From assembly GCF_012524205.1 (NCBI RefSeq), contig NZ_JABACI010000002.1, positions 186,001 to 250,000 of the forward strand: a stretch of DNA of 64,000 nt, in the 5' to 3' direction. The notes under the pieces are model-generated. The model saw nothing but the letters and a program-made list of their open reading frames with translations, was not told the origin of the DNA and searched no databases. This DNA comes from Microbacterium salsuginis (GTDB lineage Bacteria; Actinomycetota; Actinomycetes; Actinomycetales; Microbacteriaceae). Positions 26,458-34,500 of the stretch are shown here, one piece after another (within the stretch, counting starts at the first letter, position 1; each line of letters begins with the position of its first letter). A program made the position numbers and the translations under genes.

Positions 26458-28242
26458 CTACCCGCAGTTCGGCCGGCAGCCGCGCTGGGTGACGGCGTCG
26501 ATCAGCACCGTGCCGATATCGGTCGGCTGGAGCGCCTGGTATGCCGCGCCGTCCGTGGCGGCGGCGATCTGCTCCAGAGCCGCCTGATCGGTGTCGGGAC
26601 CGTACCCGATGGCGATGACGGCCACCGGCTTCGCCGGGTCGCGCAACGTCTCGAGCTGGGCGAGCAGCCCCGGCAGGTCCAGACCCTCGTCGTCCTCGTT
26701 GTATCCGTCGGTGTTGAGCAGCACCAGATTGATCTGACCCGGGACGTAGGTGTCGCGCATGTACTGCACGGCGGCGAGCACGCTGTCGTAGAGCCCCGTC
26801 CCGCCGCCGACGAAGCTGTCGAGCCCGTTGGCGGTGTCGATGGTGTGCTGTTTGTGAGCCGCGTCGCTCAACGGACCGAACGGGACGATCTCCTGCCAGT
26901 CCTGCCCGCCGATCCGCCGGCTCGAGAACACCCACGTGGCGAGCGAGGAGTCGGCCGAGAGCGAGTTGACCGCGCGCACAGCGGCCTGTTCGAAGAGGTC
27001 GATGCGCCGCATGTCGGCGGTCGCCGGCTGGAGCATGGAGCCCGAGACGTCATTGAGAGACAGCATCCGCGACGGCGCAGTCAGCACCTGCCAGGTGCGC
27101 AGCACTTCTGCCTGGTTGACACCGTCGGCGGGGTCTGGCGCCGTCTGCTCGGTCTCTGCAGCGGTCGAGTTCGGCGCCGTGCCTGCCGCGTCGCGGAGTC
27201 CATGCTCGGCCAGATGGTCGCTTCCCTCCGCCACGGCGGCGGTGAGGGCGTCGACGGCCTCGAGGGTCTCGCCCGTCGCGTCTGCGAGCGTCACGACGGG
27301 CATACTCACCGTAGGCTTCACATCGGTCGGATAGATCGGCACAAGCGGGGTCTGCGCTTCATCGCCGTAGTCCAGAACCGCCTGCTCTGTGGTCACCGCG
27401 ATCGTGGGCGCCGGAGCAGCGGATGCCGCGGCGAGCGCGTCGGCGGCGGTGGGGACGACCCCGGTGTCGAGGCCGAGGACGAGCGCCGTGAAGGTGCGGG
27501 CATCTCCCGCGACCGCGGTCTGCAGGGCCAGCAGGGCCGCGGAGCTCGCGGCGACCGTCGCCGGGTCGGGCAGAACGGCGGCAATCGTGCGTCCGGCCAG
27601 GCTCGAGAATCCGGAGCCCGCCGCCTCGACCGACGCTGCGGTGGGCTCCGTCGCCGCGAAGACGACGGGCGTGCTTGCCACGACGTCGCCTACGACCAGT
27701 CCGGGCGCCTCGACACCCGTGAGCTCCGCCTGCCCGGTCGCCCTTGCCGGCCACATCGCGGAGTCGGGCACCCAGACGTCGAACTCCGGCGTCGCGCCGG
27801 CCGCGAGCGCTGCTGCGGTGACCGAGCTGTCCTCGGCATTGATCGCCACGTCAGGGCAGTCGGAGCGAGTCCCGGCCAGGTCGGCGACGACCGCTTCGAG
27901 CGCCCCGGCGACCACCGGATCGGCTGTGATGCGGAGCCCGGAGGGCAGGCATTCTCCCGTCGACGCCGGCCGTGCTGTCGATGCATCCTCGGCTCCACTC
28001 GACGCTCCGCGCGTGAAGAAGATGCCGAGCACGACGGCGATCGCGATGGCGAGGACCAGGATGACGCCGAGAAGCATCAGCGAGCGCTTCCGCCTCTGGG
28101 CGGCTCGCACGGCGGCGCGGGTCGGGGCGTCGCCGCTGGTGGGTGTGTTCGGCTGCACTCGAGTCACATGCACTCCGATGGACGGCGGGTGGTGCCCGCG
28201 CTTGGGGGGATACGACGCCGTATCGGGGGGGAAATACGCCAT
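26458..28242 (-). CDS. Membrane-anchored substrate-binding-like and von Willebrand factor A domain protein
   Basis: This 594-aa protein has a Pro/Tyr-rich cytoplasmic N-terminus, then one transmembrane helix (SLMLLGVILVLAIAIAVVLGIFF, about residues 58-80). The extracytoplasmic part has a periplasmic-binding-protein-like region (ITADPVVAGALEAVVADL, FDVWVPDSAMW) and a C-terminal vWA domain with the MIDAS motif DVSGSM and later TGLYDSVLAA. The ending CRPNCG is cysteine-containing. This domain pair is common in Actinobacteria; a role in surface adhesion or complex assembly is inferred. ATG at 28242 fits a TATACT -10 box 27 bases upstream. GTG starts around 28167 are alternatives. Confidence 0.8.
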   Translation of the reverse strand: MAYFPPDTASYPPKRGHHPPSIGVHVTRVQPNTPTSGDAPTRAAVRAAQRRKRSLMLLGVILVLAIAIAVVLGIFFTRGASSGAEDASTARPASTGECLPSGLRITADPVVAGALEAVVADLAGTRSDCPDVAINAEDSSVTAAALAAGATPEFDVWVPDSAMWPARATGQAELTGVEAPGLVVGDVVASTPVVFAATEPTAASVEAAGSGFSSLAGRTIAAVLPDPATVAASSAALLALQTAVAGDARTFTALVLGLDTGVVPTAADALAAASAAPAPTIAVTTEQAVLDYGDEAQTPLVPIYPTDVKPTVSMPVVTLADATGETLEAVDALTAAVAEGSDHLAEHGLRDAAGTAPNSTAAETEQTAPDPADGVNQAEVLRTWQVLTAPSRMLSLNDVSGSMLQPATADMRRIDLFEQAAVRAVNSLSADSSLATWVFSSRRIGGQDWQEIVPFGPLSDAAHKQHTIDTANGLDSFVGGGTGLYDSVLAAVQYMRDTYVPGQINLVLLNTDGYNEDDEGLDLPGLLAQLETLRDPAKPVAVIAIGYGPDTDQAALEQIAAATDGAAYQALQPTDIGTVLIDAVTQRGCRPNCG

Positions 28243-28274
28243 CGTACGTTCGGGGGGATACCCAGTGGAGTATA
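28198..28274 (-). promoter_or_regulatory. Promoter and repeated C-tract leader of the vWA gene
   Basis: On the minus strand TATACT (28269-28274) is a good -10 box. Downstream, a GTAT(TT)CCCCCC unit occurs three times, at about 28250-28260, 28229-28238 and 28204-28214. The unit covers the leader and the first codons, where it encodes Tyr/Phe-Pro-Pro. The repeats could act on RNA structure or cause slippage. Confidence 0.45.
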
Positions 28275-28355
28275 GGCGACGGGGGCGGAGTCGCCACCGC
28301 GATTGGATTCCGGATGCTCGCGGTCGTTTATTTCTCGACGCGGAGAGACTCGGGG

Positions 28356-28496
28356 CTACGCGGGTTCGGTGGTGCGGATCACGCCGCAGTTCACGCACGA
28401 CCAGGCGACCAGGAATCGCTCGTCGTCGAGGATCTCGAAGATCAGGGGGTCCCCGCACGTCGGGCAGCCCCGCGGATCTGCCGCCTCTTCCTTCAT
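28356..28496 (-). CDS. 46-aa zinc-ribbon protein
   Basis: This small gene runs from ATG at 28496 to TAG at 28356. The product has two cysteine pairs, CPTC near residue 11 and CVNC near residue 34, 19 residues apart, which is a typical zinc ribbon. Between them lie short strands DPLIFEILDDERFLVAWS. Such proteins often bind nucleic acid or act as small adaptors; no specific function can be given. TAGGCT lies 7 bases before the start, so the mRNA may be leaderless. It is upstream of the vWA gene on the same strand, separated by a promoter. Confidence 0.7.
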   Translation of the reverse strand: MKEEAADPRGCPTCGDPLIFEILDDERFLVAWSCVNCGVIRTTEPA

Positions 28497-28661
28497 GATG
28501 TCAGCCTACGGACCGGGAGGAAGCCGGGATCGGTTCCTCGTACCGCACGGCCCGGTGAGACTCGCGCCGAACGCAGCAGCAGACAGCCGGCCCCGGCGAT
28601 GTCATCCACAGCAGGTGAACTCTCAGGCTTCGGTGTCGTCTCGACGACTTAGAGTTCTGGC

Positions 28662-29894
28662 ATGGAACAGTCGGGGGCCGCCGTGACCGAGCCGGTGCCC
28701 GATGCGGACGCCACCCCTCCCCTGGCCCAGCCGATCGCCTACGAGGGCACTGCGCCACGGCCGCGGCGCCGACTCCGGCGGGCGACGGTCGTCGGCTGGA
28801 TCGTCGGCATCGGCGTGGTCGCACTCGTCGCCGTCGGAATCGGCCTCGTACACACCTCGGCACACCGCGAGTTCGACGCAGCGGCCAGCGAGCTGGCGGA
28901 CGCGGCTGAGATCGAGCGGCAGGCCCAGCGGTCGCTGGAGGGCACCGAGAGCATCGTCGATGCCACGCTGACCGCGTCCGAGCAGATCGTCGCGTCGGCC
29001 GCCGACGATCTGGCCGACCCCGCGGCCCGCACCGCGCTGGCCGAGAGCGGTGCGACGGCATCGGAAGCGCGCGATGAGGCATCGGCGATCCTCGAGAACG
29101 AGGTCGACGACGCGCTGGCCCTCAAGCCGTTCTGGACGTGGGAGCTCTTCGCCGGGGCATCCGATCTCGACCAGCGCGCAACCGTCGCCGCCGCTGATGC
29201 GACAGACCTCACCGGAGCCGAATCCGCCCTCAAGGACTCTCTCGATGCCGTGTCCGAAGCTGCCGCCAGCCTGTTCGCGTCGACGCCACTGGCTTCTGCC
29301 GCGCTGGAGGCTGCCAACGTCTCGGCACGCACGTCCGTGGTGCAGGACTTCCGGGATGCCGCGGCCGACGTCGCGCAGCAGACCCGTGCCGACTCCGACG
29401 CCGCCGTGGCGCTCTCGGTGTACGCCGCACGAGCGGGCACGCTCAAGGAGTCCGCGCAGCAGGAATTGGCCGAGAAGGCCGGTCCGCTGCTGGCCACCCG
29501 GCTCGAGATCGAGGCATACGCACGGTCGATCTCGGGCGGCGTACTGCTCGACTTCGACTGGGCTCCGTTCGTCGCCGGCACCGGTGGAGACGCGGGAATC
29601 GGCGGCACCGCGACGTGGGACTCCGCGCGAGGCGGATCATCGACCATCACCCTGTCGCATTCCGTCGCGCAATGGTGGCCCTCGGCCGACGCCCGGGCGC
29701 TGGTGACGCACGAGGTCGGGCACTCCATCACCTCGAAGTGCCACGCGCTGTTCGACTCGCAGAACCCCGAGGCGAACGAGGAGTGGGCGACGGCGTGGGC
29801 GATCAGCATGGGCCACACCGCCGAGGGCAACGGCGTGCAGGCGTACGGGTACCCGTCGCAGGCGATGATCGACCTCGCCGCGACCTGTCGCTGA
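28662..29894 (+). CDS. Membrane-anchored helical protein with HEVGH zincin-like motif
   Basis: This 410-aa protein has a Pro-rich, Arg-rich cytoplasmic N-terminus and one transmembrane helix at about 42-63. A very long Ala/Glu/Asp-rich helical, probably coiled-coil region covers about residues 65-290. A C-terminal part has HEVGH at 350-354 preceded by ARALVT, and EEWATAWAISMGH about 20 residues later. HExxH followed by a downstream glutamate is the ligand pattern of gluzincin-type metalloproteases, so an extracytoplasmic zinc-protease-like domain is plausible but unproven. Two cysteines in the C-terminal part could pair. TAGAGT lies 6 bases before ATG 28662, suggesting leaderless translation. 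Confidence 0.6.
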   Translation: MEQSGAAVTEPVPDADATPPLAQPIAYEGTAPRPRRRLRRATVVGWIVGIGVVALVAVGIGLVHTSAHREFDAAASELADAAEIERQAQRSLEGTESIVDATLTASEQIVASAADDLADPAARTALAESGATASEARDEASAILENEVDDALALKPFWTWELFAGASDLDQRATVAAADATDLTGAESALKDSLDAVSEAAASLFASTPLASAALEAANVSARTSVVQDFRDAAADVAQQTRADSDAAVALSVYAARAGTLKESAQQELAEKAGPLLATRLEIEAYARSISGGVLLDFDWAPFVAGTGGDAGIGGTATWDSARGGSSTITLSHSVAQWWPSADARALVTHEVGHSITSKCHALFDSQNPEANEEWATAWAISMGHTAEGNGVQAYGYPSQAMIDLAATCR

Positions 29895-30038
29895 GGCTCC
29901 GTCGAGCCGCGGGCACGCCCCCGCTGCGGACACCGCTTGCCTGCCGACCCACCGGGTGTCAAGGCCGTGGCACGAAGTCGGCGGAACTCTGAAGATGAGG
30001 CATGGCGCACCCCGCCGCGCCGAGAGGAGATCTTCACC

Positions 30039-30164
30039 ATGACGGACTTCACTCCCGAGGAGGAGGGCGGCCGCCGCGGAGAGGCAGTCGTCTTCTGGTC
30101 CTGGATCGCCGTGCTCTCGATCGGGCTCGCGTATATGATCCTCATCCCGCTGGGCGGGAGGTGA
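30039..30164 (+). CDS. 41-aa single-helix membrane protein
   Basis: ATG at 30039 follows a strong AGAGGAGA ribosome binding site. The product begins MTDFTPEEEGGRRGEA and has one transmembrane helix VVFWSWIAVLSIGLAYMILIPL. It ends 3 bases before the start of the DUF6766-like gene and is almost certainly cotranscribed and perhaps complexed with it. No family is recognised. Confidence 0.7.
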   Translation: MTDFTPEEEGGRRGEAVVFWSWIAVLSIGLAYMILIPLGGR

Positions 30165-30167
30165 GCC

Positions 30168-30842
30168 ATGCGTGCGCTACGTGACAATTCGCTCAGCATC
30201 CTCTTCGGCGCGCTGTTCGTGCTCGCCCTGTGCGGGCAGTCGGTGGCGGGCTGGCTGGAGAACAACGAGAAGCTGCAGCAGCACGGCCAGCCGGCCGAGA
30301 GCTTCGCGGCGTTCGTGACGTCCTCCGAGTTCGTCGTCGACGTCGCGGAGAACTGGCAGTCCGAGTTCCTGCAGTTCTTCCTCTTCATCGCGGCGACCAT
30401 CTGGCTCATCCAGCGCGGGTCGCCCGAGTCGAAGAAGCCCGGCGACGAGGGCCCGGGCAGCGACGAGGAGCAGTTCGTCGGCGAGCACGCGCAGCCTGAT
30501 TCCCCCGAGTGGGCACGGGTGGGCGGCATCCGTCAGCTGGTCTACTCCAACTCGCTGCTGCTGGTCATGGGGACCGTCTTCGTGCTGTCGTGGCTGGCCC
30601 AGTCGCTCGCCGGCACGGTCGTGATGAACGCCGAGAACGCCGACCACGGGCAACCGCCGATCGCCTGGATCGAATATCTCGGAACACCCGACTTCTGGAA
30701 CCGGACGCTGCAGAACTGGCAGTCGGAGTTCCTGGCCGTGGGTGCGATGATCGCGCTCTCGATCTTCTTGCGCCAGCGGGGCTCGAGCGAATCCAAGCCC
30801 GTCGGCACGCCGCATCACGTGAGCGCCGAGGAAGCGAAATGA
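30168..30842 (+). CDS. DUF6766-like membrane protein with internal duplication
   Basis: This 224-aa protein has four hydrophobic segments arranged as two copies of one unit: NSLSILFGALFVLALCGQS...NWQSEFLQF...QRGSPESK (residues about 7-90) and NSLLLVMGTVFVLSWLAQS...NWQSEFLAV...QRGSSESK (about 120-212). Each unit has two helices with a conserved NWQSEF between them. The protein matches the uncharacterised actinobacterial DUF6766 family. A charged linker joins the repeats. It is the second gene of a pair with the 41-aa membrane protein. Function unknown. Confidence 0.75.
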   Translation: MRALRDNSLSILFGALFVLALCGQSVAGWLENNEKLQQHGQPAESFAAFVTSSEFVVDVAENWQSEFLQFFLFIAATIWLIQRGSPESKKPGDEGPGSDEEQFVGEHAQPDSPEWARVGGIRQLVYSNSLLLVMGTVFVLSWLAQSLAGTVVMNAENADHGQPPIAWIEYLGTPDFWNRTLQNWQSEFLAVGAMIALSIFLRQRGSSESKPVGTPHHVSAEEAK

Positions 30843-30956
30843 GAAGGCCTGGCGACGGCGGACGCACGGGAGGATGATGAAGAACGAGACCCACCGGGCG
30901 ATCCATTCTCAAGCGATCCCGTCTTCTCGCGTCCGGCGGCCTCGGAGAGGCATGGG

Positions 30957-31301
30957 ATGGGAAAGCTGATCTACGACACCACGGTGAAGGTCGACTTCGA
31001 CGACCGGACGCTGGCCCACCTGCAGCTCGTCATCGGGACGAAGCTGCGCCGCGGCGAGCCGTTCCACTTCACCTGGCGCGATGACGCCAGCATCGGCGAC
31101 GGGCGCACCACGGTGTGGGTGCATCCGCGCTGCTCACTCGTGTACAAGTACTACGGGAGCAGGATGCCGCGGCTCAATCCGGCATGGATCGACGCGCTCG
31201 CCCACACCGCGAACTCGCCCGCGGGCCTGTACGTCGTGCCCGAGCCGGCCGCGCCGGCGAACCACGAGGAGCGCGTGGTCGAACGCGACCTTCTGGCATG
31301 A
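30957..31301 (+). CDS. Small DUF7882-type protein
   Basis: This 114-aa cytosolic protein begins MGKLIYDTTVKVDFDDRTL and contains AHLQLVIGTKLRRGEPFHFTW, a pattern I recognise from small proteins that are frequent in Microbacteriaceae and have no assigned function; some are misnamed DNA ligase fragments. ATG at 30957 has GGAGAGG upstream; ATG 30952 is out of frame. Thr-Val-Trp-Val-His-Pro and a C-terminal acidic tail follow. It converges with the cation transporter gene with a 23-base gap. Confidence 0.7.
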   Translation: MGKLIYDTTVKVDFDDRTLAHLQLVIGTKLRRGEPFHFTWRDDASIGDGRTTVWVHPRCSLVYKYYGSRMPRLNPAWIDALAHTANSPAGLYVVPEPAAPANHEERVVERDLLA

Positions 31302-31324
31302 CGTGAAGGAGCGGATGCCACCGC

Positions 31325-32314
31325 TCAGGCCTCCTGCGGACGCGCCGTCGCAGCGGGCGTCTGCGCTTCGTCGGGGAGCGCGGCCACCGGGACCACCACG
31401 ACGTCCTGCACCTTCCAGTCCAGCGCGGCGATCGCAGTCCGTGCGTCTTCGAGCTCGCTCACGCGCACGCGGTCTCGGCGCGGCACCACGAACACCTCGA
31501 TGTGGAACACCTGGCCCATGTCGCGCATGCGCACCGCGCACTCGCTGACCCACGGCATCCCGTCGACGCAGTCCGCGATGCGATCGATGAGCGGGTGCGG
31601 TTCGGCGTCGTCCTCGGTGCGCGCCCGCTGATCGATCAGGTCGCGCACGGCGGCTCGCGCGTTGCGCCAGCCGTCCCACACGATGCCCAGTGAGATGAAC
31701 AGGGCCGCCGCGCCGTCCAGCCACCACCAGCCGACGCCGATCCCGAGCACACCGACGATCGAGGCGGCGTTCGTCTGCCAGTCCGCCTTCGCCATGTCGG
31801 CATCCGCGTAGAGCAGCTTGTTGTGCAGCATCGGCGCGAGCTTGGCCTTGGCGTGCCCGTAGAAGAACGGGCCGATGACGATCACGCTCATCACGGCGAC
31901 CATGATCCAGCCGAGCCACACCGTCTGCCCGAACAGCACGACCGTCCCGATCGACGGGTGGTCGGCGCGGATGAGCCCGCTGATCGCCTCGTAGGCCAGG
32001 TTGCCGCCGACGGCGAGGAGGGCGACCCCCGCGACGAGGTGCCCGACGCCCATGACGCGGTGCAGTCCGAACGGGAACGCGCGGGACGGCCGCCGCCGGA
32101 TGAACAGGAGCGCCGTCAGGAACGCGATCTGCGGGATGAGGGAGAGGATGTCTTCGATCCACGCCGTCTTCATCGCCTGCGAGCCGCCCAGCACGAACGC
32201 GACGATCACGATCGTCACGACGGTGTAGGCGATGGTGAACCACTCCCAACGGACCGCGCGGCGCAGTGCTCCCTGCTGCTCGAGCGGCAGGTCGGTGCGC
32301 CCCATGGTCTTCAT
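31325..32314 (-). CDS. Cation-efflux (CDF)-family transporter
   Basis: This 329-aa membrane protein has five or six transmembrane helices and a C-terminal cytoplasmic domain, as in the cation diffusion facilitator family, which exports divalent metals by proton antiport. LLYADADMAKADWQTNAASIVG in the fifth helix carries an Asp-x3-Asp type metal-site variant; the usual helix-2 HxxxD motif is replaced by GLHRVMGVGHLVAG. Metal specificity therefore cannot be assigned. ATG at 32314 overlaps the stop of the lipoprotein gene by 4 bases. It is third in the FAD/Rieske - lipoprotein - transporter operon. Confidence 0.8.
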   Translation of the reverse strand: MKTMGRTDLPLEQQGALRRAVRWEWFTIAYTVVTIVIVAFVLGGSQAMKTAWIEDILSLIPQIAFLTALLFIRRRPSRAFPFGLHRVMGVGHLVAGVALLAVGGNLAYEAISGLIRADHPSIGTVVLFGQTVWLGWIMVAVMSVIVIGPFFYGHAKAKLAPMLHNKLLYADADMAKADWQTNAASIVGVLGIGVGWWWLDGAAALFISLGIVWDGWRNARAAVRDLIDQRARTEDDAEPHPLIDRIADCVDGMPWVSECAVRMRDMGQVFHIEVFVVPRRDRVRVSELEDARTAIAALDWKVQDVVVVPVAALPDEAQTPAATARPQEA

Positions 32315-32784
32315 CGGCCGACCTCGTCGTCCAGATACCGCTCGACCGTCGCCTGCCACGCGTTCTCGCCCATGGGCACGAGCATGACCACGGACCGGTC
32401 CGCTGCCCCGGGTATCGACGAGTACGCCCGCGTGACGCCGACTCGGTCCACCCACGGCGATTGGTCTGTCATACCGCCCACGGCGATGTCGAGCTCGCCG
32501 TTCTCGAGCCCCTCGACCAGCTCCTCCTCACTGGCGACGACCCACTCCACGCGCGCGTCGAGTGAATCGGCAAGGCCCTCGATCAGCTCCGCCAGCGAGC
32601 CGCCGACGCGATCCTGCTCCACGGTCACCAGCTGCCCCGACGCTGAGGCGCCGGCACGCAGCTCGCCACCGCGAACGCGATCCAGCGTGCCGTCCGGGTC
32701 GGCGGGCACGGTGACGCCGCATCCCGTGAGTGCGGCCACGGCGAGCACGACCCCCACCATCATGCTTCGCCGCCGCGCACGCAT
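32311..32784 (-). CDS. Short substrate-binding-like lipoprotein
   Basis: This 157-aa protein has a lipoprotein signal peptide with lipobox LTGC near residue 20, followed by a sequence resembling one lobe of a family-3 solute-binding protein (ELRAGASASGQLVTVEQDRVGGSLAELIEGLADSL read in parts, then LENGELDIAVGGMTDQ). At about 135 mature residues it is roughly half of a normal binding protein, so a transport role with a permease is doubtful and none is encoded nearby. ATG at 32784 has GGAG 8 bases upstream. It lies 5 bases after the FAD/Rieske gene and overlaps the transporter gene. Confidence 0.7.
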   Translation of the reverse strand: MRARRRSMMVGVVLAVAALTGCGVTVPADPDGTLDRVRGGELRAGASASGQLVTVEQDRVGGSLAELIEGLADSLDARVEWVVASEEELVEGLENGELDIAVGGMTDQSPWVDRVGVTRAYSSIPGAADRSVVMLVPMGENAWQATVERYLDDEVGR

Positions 32785-32789
32785 CGGGA

Positions 32790-34298
32790 TCACTCCTCGG
32801 CGACCGCGAGCCGGTCGACCGCAGGCCCCTCCAGCACTTCTCCGTCCGGAGTGAACCGCGAGCCGTGCAGTGGGCAGTCCCAGCTGCACTCGGCATCGTT
32901 CCAGGTGAGGATGCCGCCGAGATGTGTGCACACGGCGGACCGGCGACGCGTGACCCCGCCGACGGTGGACTCCGCGACAGGCGACATGCCACGCCGCACC
33001 ACGCGTCCGGCCCCCTCGGCGGGCGGTTCGGGCGGCGTGGCCGCGATGCCGCTGCGCACCCAGTCGGCGACCAGATGCCCGCCGACGGAGGCATTCGCCT
33101 GCACGGTCTCGCCGACATCCGGCAGGCTCGCGTGGTGCTCATCCAGAGCCACACCCCAGGCCGGCGGGTCGCCCTGCAGCCGGCCGGCGATGCGCAGAGC
33201 CGAGGCCACCGCGTTGGTCATTCCCCACTTGTCATAGCCGGTCGCGGCGAACACGCGGCCCCCACTTCGCGGCAGCACGCCGGCGAAGGGCAGATGGGTC
33301 ACGCTGCGATAGTCCTGCGCCGCCCACCACGTGCGCCGGATCGCCCCGGGCCAGTTGTCCGAGACCCAGTCGTCGAGCTCGGTCAGCAGCGGTCCGGTGC
33401 TCTCGGCGCGCCCGGTCGGGTGTGCGCCGCCTCCGACGATGAGCATCGGCGCTCCGTCGACGACGTCGCACCGCAGCGAGCGGGACGGTTCGTCCACCGA
33501 GAGGAACATGCCCGTCGGAGCCTTCGCCCCGGTCGGCAGACGGTAGGCGGCGGCGAACGACCGCGACGGCACGAGCTTGGCGAACAGCAACCCGCGATCG
33601 AGAACGGATGCCCCGGTCGCGAGCGCGAGCGTCGCGCAGTGCACGTCACCCCGGCGCGTGCGCACGACGACGCCGTGGTCTTCGACGTCCACGTCGGTCA
33701 TGCGGCACCCGGTGATGATCGGCACCCCGCCGTCCCGCAGGCGCCGCGCCAGTTCGCGCAGCAGCAAGAGCGGGTGCAGCTTGTACTGCCCCTCGAGTCG
33801 CAGCGCCGCCCGTACCGCGAAGGGCAGGCCGAGCTCGGCCGGCGACGGGTTCTCGACCCATCCCACATCGAGCCCCGCCGCGACCGAGGCATCGCCCTCA
33901 CGGTGCAGGGTCTGGACGCCCTGCTCCGACGCCGCGTACGTGATCGCAGTGTCGGGCGTCACCACTCCGGAGACCGCCTCGAACTCGGCGGTCACCCACT
34001 CCTGCGCGGCGCGATTGGACTCGACATAAGCCCGCAGCGTGTCGTCGCCGGCGTGCGCGCGGATCCCCGACAGCACCTTGCCCTGCAGCAGGCTGAGCTT
34101 TCCCGTGGTGTTCCCCGTCGTGACGGCGCCCACCGACCGGGCCTCGATGACGGCGACGCGCCGCCCTGCGCGGTGCAGCATCCACGCGAGCGCGAGACCG
34201 GTGAGTCCCGCGCCGGCGACGAGCACGTCGGTGCGCGCCGGCGGCGCGGAGCGATCATCGGGGACGCGTGGTGCCGTCTGCGTCCAGAGCGATTCCAT
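32790..34298 (-). CDS. FAD-dependent oxidoreductase with C-terminal Rieske domain
   Basis: This 502-aa protein has a DAO-type FAD domain with the dinucleotide motif VLVAGAGLTGLALAW at about 25-39 and GGRVFAATGYDKWGMT near residue 350, characteristic of this family. A C-terminal Rieske [2Fe-2S] domain has ligands in AVCTHLGG (Cys, His) and CSWDCPLHGSRF (Cys, His). The layout matches the YhfW-like oxidoreductase/Rieske proteins, whose substrate is unknown. There is no signal peptide, so it is cytosolic. The start is ATG at 34298. It heads an operon with the lipoprotein and the CDF transporter. Confidence 0.88.
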   Translation of the reverse strand: MESLWTQTAPRVPDDRSAPPARTDVLVAGAGLTGLALAWMLHRAGRRVAVIEARSVGAVTTGNTTGKLSLLQGKVLSGIRAHAGDDTLRAYVESNRAAQEWVTAEFEAVSGVVTPDTAITYAASEQGVQTLHREGDASVAAGLDVGWVENPSPAELGLPFAVRAALRLEGQYKLHPLLLLRELARRLRDGGVPIITGCRMTDVDVEDHGVVVRTRRGDVHCATLALATGASVLDRGLLFAKLVPSRSFAAAYRLPTGAKAPTGMFLSVDEPSRSLRCDVVDGAPMLIVGGGAHPTGRAESTGPLLTELDDWVSDNWPGAIRRTWWAAQDYRSVTHLPFAGVLPRSGGRVFAATGYDKWGMTNAVASALRIAGRLQGDPPAWGVALDEHHASLPDVGETVQANASVGGHLVADWVRSGIAATPPEPPAEGAGRVVRRGMSPVAESTVGGVTRRRSAVCTHLGGILTWNDAECSWDCPLHGSRFTPDGEVLEGPAVDRLAVAEE

Positions 34299-34446
34299 GC
34301 GATTCTCCTCGCGTCCGTGGCATCCGCCGGGGAGCCCATCGCGAAGCGCGCGGAGGCCCCGTCCTTACAGCCTGCTCGCTCGGCGCGCGAGCCGCGACGG
34401 GGTTGACACCCGATCCGGCCGCCGGTAACCGCCCGCACGCGACGAT

Positions 34447-34471
34447 CGCCCCGGTGCGCCGCACCGGGGCG
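34447..34471 (-). terminator. Terminator hairpin after the M28 aminopeptidase gene
   Basis: A 12-bp perfect palindromic stem CGCCCCGGTGCG with its complement lies 30 bases beyond the aminopeptidase stop. There is no T-tract, as usual in high-GC genomes. Confidence 0.6.
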
Positions 34472-34500
34472 TTCGTCGGGCGATCAGAGTGACGTTCGCA

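Noticed and set aside
30874..30969. 31-codon frame with GGGAGG before ATG, overlapping the start of the DUF7882-type gene
   Set aside because: The Arg-rich product has no recognisable feature and the ribosome-binding-site spacing is too short; a leader peptide cannot be excluded but is not supported.
34403..34431. TTGACA - 17 bases - TAACCG on the plus strand
   Set aside because: It resembles a promoter, but the downstream plus strand carries no gene (the M28 gene is on the minus strand), and the -10 is poor.
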